A stretch of DNA of 64,000 bases from Durusdinium trenchii (Eukaryota; Sar; Dinophyceae; Suessiales; Symbiodiniaceae). Location: the NCBI GenBank assembly GCA_963970005.1, contig CAXAMN010006602.1, positions 108,506-172,505 of the forward strand. The letters are read 5' to 3'. The notes beneath the pieces were generated by a model. It saw only the letters and a list, made by a program, of their open reading frames with translations. It did no database searches and had not been told where the DNA came from. Position numbers and translations under genes: made by a program. The stretch's first letter is position 1, and each line of letters starts with the position of its first letter. Below are positions 1 through 12,420 of the stretch, in pieces.

Positions 1-650
1 ACTACCACCACCACCACTATTACTACTACCGCCACCGCCACCACCACCACCACCACCACTACTGCCATTGCTACTGCTACTGCTACTATTATTGTTGCTA
101 TGACTATTACCATGACAATTTTTATTACTTTTACTTTTACTATTACTATTACTACTACTACTACTGCTGCTGCTGCTACTACTACTACTACTATTAGCAT
201 CACTGCTACTACTACTACTGCTACTACTACCACTACTACTGCCACTGCTGCTACTACTACTACTATTACTACTACTACTGCTACTACTACTACTGCTACT
301 ACTACTACTGCCACTACCACTACCACTACCACAATCACTACAACTACCACTACCACTACCACTACTAGGACGACGACTACAACAACTACTACTACCTACT
401 ACCTACTACCTACTAACTACTAACTACTAACTACTAACTACTAACTACTGACTACTGACTACTGACTACTGACTACTGACTACTGACTACTAACTACTAC
501 TACTACCACTACTATTACTACTACTACTCCTACTCCTACTGCTACTGCTGCTGCTGCTACTACTACTACTGCTGCTGCTGCTGCTACTGCTACTGCTACT
601 GTTACTCCTACTCCTACTCCTGCTACTACTACTACTACTTTTGCTACTAT

Positions 651-682
<32 letters not shown>

Positions 683-690
683 GTGAACTA
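1..690. repeat. Degenerate trinucleotide tract (ACT/ACC/GCT)
   Basis: The first 690 bases are almost wholly ACT, ACC and GCT triplets, with a stretch of ACTACTA-type units near 395-500. It is a microsatellite that has partly decayed and may continue to the left of the window. The open frame across it is poly-threonine and is an artefact of the repeat. A similar mixed ACT/GCT/ACC tract sits in an intron at 46315-46510. Confidence 0.95.
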
Positions 691-1046
691 TAGGATCTAG
701 AGGATTATATTTAAGGATACCGCCAAATTAATAAAAAGTTGTGAGGGCACCCCCTCATTGATACGAATTTAAGATCCCCCAATAGACTGCAGAATCTGAG
801 AGCTTGAACTCCAGCTGACCCTCAGACTTATTAGACAATTTTCTCATAGAATGAAATATCAACCTACTTGAAAAATCACATTTTAACCATGAGGTCCAAA
901 CAAGTCAGCTTGTTCTCACAAAATGGGTGCCGGCGTTTCATTCTATAGAGAGGGCACGCCATGTCACCAGAGGTCTTAACATGTGATAAATCACCCCTCT
1001 ATAAAATGATTTTTACACATGGGCCAAGATCTGTATCCAAACGTGT

Positions 1047-1336
1047 CCATATATAATCAAAACCAACCTCTTGGGCCACTCACGTCCAATATTTTTCAGA
1101 AATCAATTTCAACCATGCATTGTCCAAACATGTCTCTTTAAAATCAAAACCAACGTCTTGGGCAACTTTTGTCCAACAGTTTTCTGAAATCAATTTCAAC
1201 CCTGCATTGTCCAAACATGTCTCTGCAAAATCAAAACCAACGTCTTGGGCCACTTTTGTTGTAACATTTTTCTAAAATCAATTTCAACCTTCATATTTTC
1301 CCACACTTTTGTATAAAATCAATACCAACCTTGGCT
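1047..1336 (+). repeat. Tandem repeat, period about 87 bp
   Basis: The motif AATCAAAACCAAC recurs at 1055, 1142 and 1229 and, changed to AATCAATACCAAC, at 1317, giving steps of 87, 87 and 88 bases. Each unit also carries CTTGGGC-ACT, TTTCTGAAATCAATTTCAACC and TGCATTGTCCAAACATGTCT blocks. About three and a half diverged copies are present. Confidence 0.9.
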
Positions 1337-1849
1337 ATGCATCATTGATTTTCCAATTTTTTGCTATCAATTTTTCATTCCAGCACTGCAGGAGGTTGAT
1401 GCGTGATTCTACAATGGGGCAAATTGCCCTCTGAGCCTGGCTTTTCGTTTTATCACTATAAAATCACGTCCCAATGTACACCGGCAATTCCACAGGGGAT
1501 AATTTAGGATTAGAGAAGCAAAGACAGCAGAATGGATTAATTTGCACAAAGACCCATTTGCTAGATGTTCCAGAATGGACAGGAGAGAGGGATCGGAACA
1601 TGTTGATGTTGCCCAAACTTGACAATACACACCCAAAACGACTCAAGCATGAAGAGCAACAGCATTTCAACATTCCAATTCTCCAAACCCATGAAGGGTC
1701 AATATGGCCATGACCAAGATGAACAGTGACGTGTTGCTAGCTTGGACTTGTTCCTCCCCAAGCGGCGCTTTCGTTTGGAGGCTTTGCAGGGGCCTCCCGA
1801 GCATGCGGCGTCGCTGATGCCTCTTGGGATGAGCATCAACAAGGCACGC

Positions 1850-1880
1850 ATGAAGCGACGATTTGCGATCGTCGCTTCAT
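1850..1880. other. Perfect 13-bp hairpin
   Basis: ATGAAGCGACGAT at 1850-1862 is followed after a five-base loop by its exact reverse complement ATCGTCGCTTCAT at 1868-1880. No gene ends nearby, so no role as a terminator can be claimed. Confidence 0.6.
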
Positions 1881-2500
1881 CGGTGGCGAAAGTTACTGTA
1901 AATTAAATCGCAAAGGTTTGTGGGATTCCATGGATTTATGTTGATTTGTTTATGTATCATGTACAAATATGCTGAACCGTATCATTGGGAGGGACATGGG
2001 TATGCTCACTGAATCATAATGTTTGCTCACAAAGAATCAAATGTCCTCTGGGAGAACCGTTAATTCCAGGGCGATATGTATACAAGGGTATGCAAAACAA
2101 GTAACTGCGCAAAACCTGTTTTTAAATATACACATCAATGATCATAAATGTGTACACATAGATCCATTTGAACTTGCCAAGCGGCATTGCAGACCAAGTA
2201 CGAACGATGCATGTATTGGCTGGTTGGTTTCGTTTTTGGGCTGATGTGGATATTATGCATTTCCATCTCCAGAAAGTGCTCGGACGCGAGTTAATTGCAC
2301 ATGTGGTTTCGATGACTCTTGAGTGCAGTTTGTCTCCGGAGATCTAGCAATGAATCTTGTTTTGGGTGTAGCCCTGACCACCAGTCTTGCAAACCAACGA
2401 TTGATGCAGGTTGGTCGCAAGAGTGGGATCCTTCTTGGCAGCAAAGGCATCCGATCCCATGCTTTTGGAGTTGCGTAGATGAAGAGTCAGCTGCGGAGGA

Positions 2501-2502
<2 letters not shown>

Positions 2503-2542
<40 letters not shown>
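2503..2542 (+). repeat. (CAG)13 microsatellite
   Basis: An uninterrupted CAG run. Frames across it read as polyalanine or polyleucine and have no other support, so it is treated as a plain microsatellite. Confidence 0.95.
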
Positions 2543-5500
2543 TTGAGATCGTCTTCAGACATGATTCCTTTTTGATTTCAGGTGGCAGGGCTGTGGTTCA
2601 TTTGGTGGCTGCTGGAAGCTAAGCTTTCCAAACATTTTTTTTGCTACACATGTGTAGTGCAAGTGCGAGTTGCTCATGGTCTACCGTCTCCTTTTGACCA
2701 ATCTAGAACTTCCCTTCCGACCAGTGCGTGTCTCGGCTACTCTCAAGGTCCTTGCCAAGGATCGCCTCAGAACGGACCGGGCCAGGCCTGGGCTGTGGGG
2801 GCCTCAAAACTCGGTCAACTAAACCATCCGTAAAATCGGAGTGTAAGTTTCCCGTAGCAAGTCACTCTGACTATGACAGAAGAAAATGCCATAAACGGCC
2901 TGCATCATATTATATGTACAATAGACGATGATGTGAAAACAAATCCGCCACATCATTGACGCGAAAAGGCTTGAGCGCCTCGGTGAGCGCAGCAGCGGCG
3001 TGGAAGCCTGGCTGTGTGGCACGAGCGGTTGTCAGTCAACTGCTTGCCCAAGGATTGTGCAAAAAAAGGGTTGACACGCTGTGTCACAAGTCTGTTGAAC
3101 AAGTCAAGTTTGTTGTTTTTTCCTTCACACAAGTTTGCTGGGCACCAAGACAAGACTGCTGGGTAGCTGAGCGTTTGCAAATATCTGGACTCAACTGATG
3201 AGGTGCTTCTGCTTCGCTACAGCTGATTGCAGCTGTGCCTGGCGGGGAAAAAGAAGTCTCTGTGTGGAGCATGTTCGGCTTCATGAGCACGGGTGTGCTT
3301 CGCAACGAGCCGTGTTTTTCACGGGTTAGGAGCGACCCAGCGACCTTCAGCCCGCCTGCGTCAGCCCGCCTGCGTCAGCCCTGGGTCAGCCCGCCTGCGT
3401 CATGTGGTAGAGGCACCGCTTGGCACCTCGCTTGCACATGCCATTTCGAGCTAATCAGGTGATAATAGCTGATCAGCCACTTGCTCGCGCCAGCGTTGGG
3501 CGGCTAAAACAGACCTTCTGACCTGCGTCACATTGTGGATCTGCTTGCTGTGGAGCCTCATGCAGCTTGAATGTGTTGCTGACCTGAATAAACCACAGTG
3601 ACAACTTCCGATTGGTACCCCTACCAGGGTACTTCGAAGAAGCCTGGGCCCCGCTTTGTTGACGCTGCAGCATTGACAACTCCGTTCTCAGCCCAGCATT
3701 CTTCAATACTTTGGCTTGATTTGTAGTTCGCTGTGGATCCCATTCTTTGCTGGCGGGTGGCGCAGATCTTGGCAGCTGCGACTTCACCTTGTGGTTCTTA
3801 GTATTTGGGGTTCGAACCTGAATCATGGCAGTGCAATCAGAGACTTCCTGGAAATTAGCCAGACGAACCCAGTTGAACCCTTCAGTTCCTCAACAAACCA
3901 TTTGACATCCAGACGACAGCCAGCTAAAGCCGGCGGGCCAACGCAACAATGCAAGCGGAGGACATGAAAGGAATAGACAACGGCGCAACGCGGTTGAGTT
4001 TGGGTAACAGAGGAAATGGAATCTGCAAACAGCATAAACATTCCCAAGCCAGCTAGCTGGACACCTGGTGATGGCAACACCTGTATCCCGACCATGTACA
4101 ACAGAAGGCCGGATCTGAGCAGGCATACAGGCAGTCTTAATCTAAATGCGGATACGTCTCAGAGGTCCCGTTCAGTTTTGTTTCGTCACAGCGTCGGTTG
4201 AAGAAGGTTTCCCGACCATCATTTGCTTTTATTTTGCTGTTTTTTCACTTTTTTTTCACAAAAAACTATTTGATGGTTGGCCATGTATGGCTGCCATCGC
4301 CCAACATAAATCTAGATTTAACCGGTCGGTGTCATCATCCACTTCCAAGTCGGACGCCGAGACAAGCGGAAGCAGCCTGAAGGGAGAGGAGACGCAGATG
4401 CATGCAGAAACAGCCTCGGGGACCTCCAAGCTGCACTACTCCGCTCCAACTTACTTTCCCGCTTGCGAGTCTGTAGGGTGTGGCACCATTTTTTCAGGGT
4501 CCACAGTCGACCTGCTTTGTAGTGTAGAGCTTCCACTTGGCCCTGGTGAGCCCGCAAGTACACGAGAGCATACAAAGCTAAAATCAATTTTTCGGGCAAA
4601 ACAATGAGCTCGTAGTTTCTGATCACATGCTGGATGAAATCACTGGCTACATGTTGGCCCAAACCCAAGGTGAACGACAAACCCAACCCTTTTTTAATGA
4701 CCCTTTCACTTTATTAATTTAATCAGTATGTTGCCAGCCAAGGGTGACATTTCTTTTTGTAGCTGCCTTATCTCACTCTCTAAATTGCATTTTTTTGTTG
4801 AAGTTACATAGACTTTGTGTCTTAGGCCCGCAGGGTGCATCTTCTGTAATTGTGTAGCATGTGTTCACAGTGGTTTATATTTTCACTGAGTGAATGTGCC
4901 TCCGTGAGATTCACTTTACATTCTGAGGCTGAAGGGTATACCTTGGAGGAAACATATGTTCTAAAATTGAATCTGTTTGAAGTTGCCTTCGTGAGGCATG
5001 CCCCACCTCCTCCCGCCTGAGGCCCTTTGCATGGACACAACAGCGATCGGAACCCACATCAGCTTCATTTGTGGCACGGACACGGACACATGTCAAATTC
5101 AAATGCGCACAATGCAAGATTAAACAATGAATTGCCATCGGACGCCGATAGAGGTGGACAATGTACAACTTGTTTCACGTGACGTGGTTCCGCATTTGCA
5201 ACAACAATTCAACATCAATGCACGCCATTATTATCCTTGGCAAAAGCATGCAATGATCGTGTCAAAAATGGTGTCGGCTTATGCGCTTTAGAAACTGCCT
5301 ACAGGACAAACACGCGACTTTTGTGAAACGCTTCGCCTTGAATGGAGTTGTCGCTATGGGACATGCGTTTTCACAAGACCATGTTCGCTTTTTCACCTGT
5401 GTCGTTCAACTCCTCGGCGAAAGTGAGCGCATTCTCGTGTTTTTTTGTCAGTTTTTCTGTGCTGTTTGATGTCGATGTCCACAAATCAAAACGGAACAAG

Positions 5501-6152
5501 GTCAGTGGCCCCTTCCCTTTGCAACCTCAGTGCCTTCTTCACATGGTCCGCCCTCATCGCCACGTGATCACACAATGCCACCCCCCCGGTCCTGCTGGAA
5601 GCTTCCAACCCATGGCATCCCTGAGCACGTCGCTACCAACCACCTCTTCGTCCCGCTGCTCTTTGCGGTTGCAGGCTGCCTTGCCTTAGCTGCACTTCAG
5701 CAGCCACTTTAGGACACCCTTGAAAGGGACTTCTCAGCCACACCAAGTGTGGCAACACCTGCAGCAGACCTTGTCCTTCCAGGCAGCCGCCACAGCCCAC
5801 AGCGCGCGTCCCCTGCCCGCTTTGGCAGCTCTGGGCTTGGAACTCACAACTTTGTGGTGCAAATGGAGTGCGGGAAGTAGCTTCTGGGAGCTTTGGGTTC
5901 AGAACTGGGAACTTGTATAGTACAATCATGGTGTGGGAAGTGGTCTTTGGTGGGTGTGAGCTCAGAACTGGCAACTTTGCAGTGCAAATGTAGTGGGATG
6001 TCACCGTGCCATGCAGTTTTGCGCGGTCCCTATGGAAAGTGTATATTTCCTGCGTAGCCACTGTATGATCTCACCGGCATTCGCGCAGACATCTAAAGAG
6101 GGTCATGTCGGGCGGTTGCCACCCACAGAATCGGTACCGCTCCACCACAAAC
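2543..6152. other. Intergenic, no gene recognised
   Basis: Only short frames without recognisable domains. A small GC-rich tandem repeat is listed separately at 3348-3401. Confidence 0.55.
3348..3401 (+). repeat. 14-bp minisatellite
   Basis: CAGCCCGCCTGCGT occurs three times, two copies directly adjacent and the third after an 11-bp CAGCCCTGGGT spacer. Confidence 0.8.
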
Positions 6153-6375
6153 GGTAGCCTCAGGCTACCCGAGTTCTTGTTGCTTCAGCAAGAATGCATT
6201 GTGACCAGGAATTGGGGATTTGCCTAAAGTTTGGTCCTGTAAGGAAGGATGCTTCATCATAGGGTGCGCCTCATCGGTATCCGATGTGCTGAGCACCGGG
6301 TCACAAGAACATGGGGTTTTTGGAGGGCCTTTGGGCCCTGCCTGCTACCCTTCGTGCACCCCCTCCTTTCTCAAG
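6153..6375 (+). repeat. Dispersed repeat, copy 1 (palindromic head)
   Basis: The segment starts with the palindrome GGTAGCCTCAGGCTACC and then shares GAGTTCT-TTGCTT-AGCAA, AGTTTGGTCCTGTAAG and a 3' end CCTGCTACC-TTC-CACCCCCTCCT-TCTCAAG with 9686-9907. The two copies have nearly the same length (223 and 222 bases) and the same orientation, so this is a discrete element, not chance similarity. It encodes no protein. Confidence 0.8.
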
Positions 6376-6899
6376 TCTGGATTATGCTCCATGCCCGGGT
6401 ACGGCGCCACGACGTCCACCATGGTACCACCGAAAGGGAATTGAGGAAATTGGACGGGCATGGAGATGGACGGGGTCACATCCTGCGTGACAACGCGCCT
6501 CCGTGCTGATGCCCCGCTCAAAGAATGCAGCTTGTGCGCTGCAGGCACTGTCGCAGACAAACTGAAGATTGCGTCTGTGATGCTGGCGTGCCATGCGGTT
6601 TGAGAAACCTTGGTCGGATGCCCTGGGGGAACCAGACGCATGCTTGTGCAAACACGGAAAGGTCAGTGAGCAGGATGACTTGGTGGGCTTGCGAGCGAGC
6701 GTCATTAAAGAACAATTGCCCAATCTTCATTATCATCACCTTCATCATCAGCCGATTGTTAGGTCGTCCTTCGGTGGGCCTCTTTTGGCCGCTTTAGCCG
6801 CTAGCAGCGCCATCATCATCAGCATCACCATTTCCATCGCCCTTGTCATTGCCATTGTTGTTGTGGTTGTCGTCGTCGTTGTCGCCATCATCGTCACCG

Positions 6900-6941
<42 letters not shown>

Positions 6942-8192
6942 CCATCGTCATCATTATCAACACTGTCATTGCCATCGCAATTGCCATTCCCATGTGTCAT
7001 GACCGCAGTTGTTGAGATCCGGCGTTGACTTGCTGTGGTTTTTCGGCTTGCAACGTTCGTTTCACCTCTGTGGCCCGTATATGTCTTTCATACCCCTAAC
7101 TTAACCACTGGCAGCCCGGGTGTTCTCAGGAGACTGAGAATTGGCCCACGCATGCGGCAGCAAGAAACAGCAGGCGACAAACAAGATGGTACCCTGACAT
7201 GCTGCTGTGTACGCTGACTGGCTGCTGCGCCGAGAAGCTGTTGACTTTCATACGCCAAGCTTCGCTCTCCACTGGCCCAGTGCGCAATGAATGCCACCGC
7301 GCCCCTGTCTAGCACGCCGTCGCCCCCAAGCAGTGTTGTTGTTTGCAACAGAACAGGGAACCCCCTGTGCCGAGACGTATCTGTCAACGCGGTTCTTTAC
7401 AGGATGTTCTTGACCATCAACTTCAATTCTTGTACAAGAACAAGCATGTGCAGCCGAGCGATGCGGCAGATAACGCGGGTGAACCAGGTGAAACGAGGAA
7501 GTTGAAGCAGCCACACCGAAGTCTAGACCGTGCAACGGCAAAATCCAAAGCGGGCCCCGGGCTGTATGCCAGTGTGTGGTCGGTGTGGTGACACGCCGCC
7601 GGTCAGCGACCTCCCTTGCTCGGTCCCCCCCGACACCGCCTGCCGCGCGCGAAGCGAAGGAGGTGGATAGAGGCATGCCCCGTAACCATGGGGCGTGCTT
7701 CACGCAAGTATTCCAGGGATCCTGGGTCATTGCCTTAATGCGTTTCCTTGGTCCATTTTATAGACGGGGTTGTGGACAAGAAAAGGGTTGGCGACCAGGA
7801 ATTGCATTATATAGTGGAAAACCTGGCATGGTGAAAACACAAAGAAATTCACACTGGCCCGGGTCTAATTAATATTTTTCTCAACTCAACCCCCTGAAAG
7901 TTGACCCTTGGAACCCCTCTCCCCGTGTCAAGTCCTTACGTGTCTCCCCCTGCGTCTTGCTTAGTCTTGCTGACGTCCTTTCTGCCATTGATTCACTGAT
8001 GTTGGAACGCAGCTTTGCAGAGAAGGGGGCTGGCTGGATGTTAAGAACGCATGATCTGGAATGCAATTTCCAACAGCATCGCGCGTCCCATTCAGCCCGA
8101 TGAATGCTAGATGAAAAATCCTTTCCAGTGTGCTCAGCTTCACCATGCTCATCGTAAACCAGTCACGGATAAAAAGATATAAAAATATATAA
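6376..8192. other. Intergenic, no gene recognised
   Basis: Contains the ATC microsatellite at 6726-6999 and otherwise only short overlapping frames. The 160-codon - strand frame at 7248-7730 has no motif I recognise. Confidence 0.5.
6726..6999. repeat. (ATC/GTC)n microsatellite
   Basis: A run of CAT/ATC and GTC triplets with an uninterrupted ATC core near 6900-6947. Frames read as poly-Met, poly-Asp or poly-Ser and are not genes. Confidence 0.95.
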
Positions 8193-8826
8193 ATACTCCC
8201 ACTTGAAGAGGGTCAACGCTGGCTCGGGTGCATGCTAACTGCCCAAGGTTCTGCCGGCCAGGATGCAGACCTTACATATCACTTACAGCAAGCGACGAAA
8301 GCTTTTTGGGCCAACAAACACTTTCTTCTCGATCATCACGCTGGAGTTAGGAGCCGGTTGAAATATTTTGATGCGTGTGTTTCCTCGGTTGCTTGCTTTG
8401 CAGCGGGGCACAGGACATTTTACAAAAAACAACTGGAAAAACTTGACGCGACTTTTCGGAAGCTTTGCCGGTGTGCGTGCACCTTCACGGACCGATTGGT
8501 CAGATGAATGGCATGACATTTTGCATTGTTGGAACGAACGTGTTCGTGTGTTTGTTTCGGACGCCGGCGTACCAACATGGGCAGCCACATGGTGCGCGCA
8601 ACAATGGAACCTTGCACGGCGCATTGCTTCATTGCCTGCGAGCCGGTGGGTGCGAAGAATTTTGCGTTGGACTCCGGCTGGACCACGTCGGGGACGCCCC
8701 AGAAGCATGTGGACAACAAAATTGGAAGAATTCCGCCGGTACAAAAATTTGGGCAATTGGAAAGCATTGGACACTGGACAATGGCAATGGCGCAGGGACG
8801 ACTTCACATTTTTCTGCTTATCTTAG
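8193..8826 (+). pseudogene. Non-LTR retrotransposon reverse-transcriptase remnant
   Basis: Frame 3 (about 8193-8480) reads RWLGCML, then AFWANKHFLL, RLKYFDACV and QLEKLDATFRKL. These match the conserved region after the catalytic core of LINE reverse transcriptases (RWLG, A-W-AF-NK--L, RL--FD--V, L--L----R-ML). Frame 1 (about 8440-8826) continues with DEWHDILHCW, ASRWVRRILRWTPAG and GRPRSMWTTKLEEF, the usual LINE C-terminal block (RW-RRVL-W-P-G--GRP---W). The frame change near 8450-8510 and absence of the endonuclease and catalytic YxDD region upstream make this a 5'-truncated, frameshifted dead copy. The protein match is from family knowledge; no alignment was run. Confidence 0.75.
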
Positions 8827-9685
8827 CAACTTTTACGGTTTCACTTTGTCAAAGGCGCCTGTGCCCAAAGTGGGCCCGCCAACCGGCGCGCAGGCCAAAA
8901 ACCAAAAGTAAAAAGGGTTCGCAGACACGATGTTGCATATGTGGCAATGTGGGGCCCAAGCTGGCCGTAAGTGTTTGGGCGCGATCCGTTTGTGTTGGAC
9001 ATGACGGCAGGGCATCGCAGGATGTCAGGTAGAGACTGGAAACGGCGCCCAGGGCCCTTTTGGCAAACAGAAGAATGCTCTGTGACAAAACTGCGCGCAG
9101 ACAGGGTCAACTTGATTTTTTCAATGCAGATTTCGTGATGTTTGTTCGTGGGCGCCACGTGTGATGACCATAGCCGTGTTTTGTTTCACCGTAGGCCTGC
9201 GCCCAAAACGGGCTTTGTTGCACCTGGCAAGCGTGCGGGATGAAATGAAACAATTAGATTCAATTATGGAGTCTGGAATTCCACTCGCGGAAGAGAATAG
9301 ACCTCATCCAGGATGGATGCCAACATATGTTGTTAGACACTTCACCATTCAGTTTTCCATTTCGTAGGTGCATTTACATTTCCACGTCGTAGACTTTTGA
9401 TTTGACCAGTTACAAGTCTTTTCATAGACGCCATTGTCCTACAGCATGCCTGATAGAACCTGCAGCGCAATGCGGTCGGGATTTCCAGGGCATAACCTTA
9501 CGTGTCCCAACCCTCCAATACTGGCAGGTCCCTGCCACTCGCCCGCCAGCGCAACAGATGATCCACCGTCGTGTGTTGGAGGAAAAATATTTGATTTGGA
9601 TTTTTTTTTTGCAGTGGGTATGCCGCATTGTGGAATATTCACCCTATGCTGAAACATAGTGATCAACAGAGAAAAAATCACGAAA
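8827..9685. other. Intergenic, no gene recognised
   Basis: It may include the 3' untranslated tail of the adjoining retrotransposon remnant. No poly-A tail or target-site duplication could be picked out. Confidence 0.5.
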
Positions 9686-9907
9686 GGTAGCTTGAGCTAC
9701 CTGAGTTCTCCTTGCTTTAGCAAAAATGTATTACAATCAGGAGTTGGGATTGTGCATTGAGTTTGGTCCTGTAAGAGTTGATTCTGTTCGTCGGGGGGGA
9801 GGGCCCCCCCCCCTGGATCAAATCCCCCTGCGCCGGTTCACGCCGGACTTCTACCAGGGTTACTTGTGATCGCCTGCTACCTTTTGTTCACCCCCTCCTC
9901 TCTCAAG
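9686..9907 (+). repeat. Dispersed repeat, copy 2 (palindromic head)
   Basis: Second copy of the element at 6153-6375. It starts with the perfect palindrome GGTAGCTTGAGCTACC and shares the body and the CACCCCCTCCT-CTCAAG end with copy 1. A G-rich then C-rich run lies near 9794-9815. Confidence 0.8.
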
Positions 9908-12420
9908 CATATGTTAAAACGTAGAGATAGCCTGGAATAGTGATACGGCACTGTTTGTGAGACGTGGTGGTTCGACGCTTTTAAAATCCATCGCAGTTTG
10001 GGATGTTAACCGCGCGCTTGTTGTGGACATGTGATCCAGGGCGACTTGATCTCCCATAATGTTTTTTGGTTGACTGCCACTTAGAAGAGTTTTTTACACG
10101 TGTTCGGTATCCACGCTACAGGGTACCTAGGGTGTTCCATTTCGTGGAAGTCTTGCTGCAACAGCTACTTGCGACTGCCCGGCATGTTTCCAAACCCATG
10201 CCTTTTGTGGTTTGGCCTGCGTACGTGTTGGCCCGCTGTAGCACACAACGGGCGCACAACAGCATGCCGAAGAATTCGGGCAACATGCTGGTGGACATCC
10301 CTGTTCCAATAACGCTGTCATGGCGTAGTCATGAAATGCCGTTATGCTGGCACGGTATCATGGTGACATGTTTTCATCCCATCAGGCTACCACGTTTGCA
10401 TGGCGTGCGATGTGACGTCGAACCAATGCATTAAAAAAACCAATGCCACTCCGTCACGGTAACTTGTACATATGCTGACATGCTTACGCGCAGTCCTCGT
10501 TGGGAGCAACATGTTTGCATGCTGGCATGTTGCGGTGCTGTCACACCGATACGCTGATTTGGTGCTGTGTGTTGGTGTGTTGTCGTGCGGGCACAGCGAT
10601 TTTGCCATGCTGCATCGCGCGCTCGAAAGGGGCGCTGGTTTCAAAACAACGTTGTCCGGCCAAGACACAACGGTTGTTGATGGAACTGTGATGTTGCCCA
10701 GGCGTCCCAAGCAAGCAGCTCGTGCTCAACTGATTGTGATTTTGTTTGGGTTCATGTCCTTTCCCTTTCTTTAAATATGTTGTTTGCGTGATGCTTTTTT
10801 GTTGGTGAACTTGCCAACGTTCTTTTGCCATGGCCCCGGCCATATTCTTTCAAAAGGCAAACAATAGTCTACCACCAACTAGACGGCGCCTAGCTGGTCT
10901 CTCAACTCCGGGTGTGTGTGTTCCTTTGCGCGTTTTGCTGCATGGAGGGCTGTGGCTGTGCAATGGCCGTTTCGGCGGCGTGGCCGGCCTTCACTGGTGA
11001 GGGGGGGACACGAGGGCCGTGTCGATGGCCAGGTGGGAACCGTGACACCAAGGGAGGCCCTTGGCTATCACTGAAGCGTTGGATGGGGCTGATGTTCAAA
11101 CCAACCAGTCGTGTGCGCATAGTCACTCTTGCAGTTGGACTTTCGGGGGGGGGGGTATTACTGGAAATTCCAATGGAACATTGCACTTTGGATTTTGGAT
11201 TTCTGGGCTCTATAAGATGCAACAACATATGGTTCCTCCAGGGGCAGAACCCTGCAAAACCTGCGGTGCGCCGGACGATGGAAAGAAACAAGTGCTATCA
11301 AGCGCTGTTTTCATACATTTTGGGAGGAAAAGGTGTGGAATGTCACCCCTTCCCACATGGGCCCCCCCTAAAGGCTGGAGGGATGCAATAGATAGTTGCT
11401 GCGGGGTCTGCGCGTACAGGAGCAAGAGCCAAGATGCTTGTAGGTCGTCGAGGCCCGGCAGTTGTTGCAGCAAAGGCTTGTGGTTCTCCAGGGTGCGGTG
11501 GAGGTGCGCCTGGATAAATTGCGGAGTGCCGAGTGGCGCCCCCAAGACGGTGATACTTTGCTCGGAGGGTGGGGTTGCCTGGCCGCTAACCCAGGCGTTT
11601 GGGGTCCAAGTCGTGCATGTTTGTTAGCTCGTGGCCTGCTCGGTTCCAGACCCTGGTCCTGCCGCTGTGTAACTGGATGTGAGTATGGTGATGGAGTTGG
11701 AGGGTGAGCAGGTTATAGACCGTGCGCACACGGTCGGGCGGGAGGACTGCTACAATTTCGCCCCTGGAAGCAATTAATTCATTTGGAGGGCTGCTTCGGC
11801 TTGGAGGGCTGCTTCCTGGCCGAGGCAAAACAAGGCGAGCATCAAAGGGTCACCCTACTCCCGGCCTTCTGCTTGGATGATTGTGTGGGGGCGTCCTTTT
11901 CCATCGTGCCAAACATATTGGGAACCTCCGGGTCCTCGCGGCGCAGAGCTTCCGGAGCAGGGGGGCGGCGGACCTCACGCAGGACGCGCGACTGCTCCCG
12001 TGTACATCGTTCCCCACCGTCTCACCTCTCGCTCGTCGCAGTTGCAATGATACCCTCAAAAAATATGTTGAAACACAACCCTTTACAAAATGCAATGGAC
12101 AATGGTGGGTCCCCTGCACGTCTTGCTTGCCTCAGTCTATTTCTTATTTTGTGTTTTTGGTATTTTTTAGGGAACCGTGTCCTATCAAAGCAGCCAAAGG
12201 TCGAAGTGCGCTGGACATGGGAAGTCAAAAGGCCTCCATCCATCCCCCACTAACCAAAACATGTTTCATTTTTTTAAACGTTGATATGATCACGTTCTCG
12301 GTGGTGACGACCCACATGTTTTTCCAAGAACTTCTTGCATAGAAAACCAGTTTTGATATGTGAACAGTTCCAGGTCCCAAAACGCATGCAAAAATTATAT
12401 GGAATGAGGTTTGTAGTAGT
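9908..12420. other. Intergenic, no gene recognised
   Basis: Several open frames of 100-190 codons overlap on both strands (for example 11061-11627 +), but none carries a motif I can name and their overlap suggests chance. Confidence 0.45.

Larger units (their letters stand above)
691..2502. other. Intergenic, no gene recognised
   Basis: Apart from the 87-bp tandem repeat and a short hairpin listed separately, this stretch holds only short overlapping frames on both strands with no motif I recognise. Confidence 0.6.

Noticed and set aside
100-423. 107-codon frame
   Set aside because: It is almost pure threonine and comes from the ACT/ACC repeat.
2319-2562. Frames with polyalanine or polyleucine tails
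   Set aside because: They are produced by the CAG microsatellite; the rest has no domain.
3758-3818. tRNA-like A box (TGGCGCAGATCTTGG) and B box (GGTTCGAACC)
   Set aside because: Acceptor, D and anticodon stems do not pair, so it is not a tRNA. A SINE promoter is possible but nothing repeats it here.
6748-7028. Poly-Met, poly-Asp and poly-Ser frames
   Set aside because: All arise from the ATC/GTC microsatellite.
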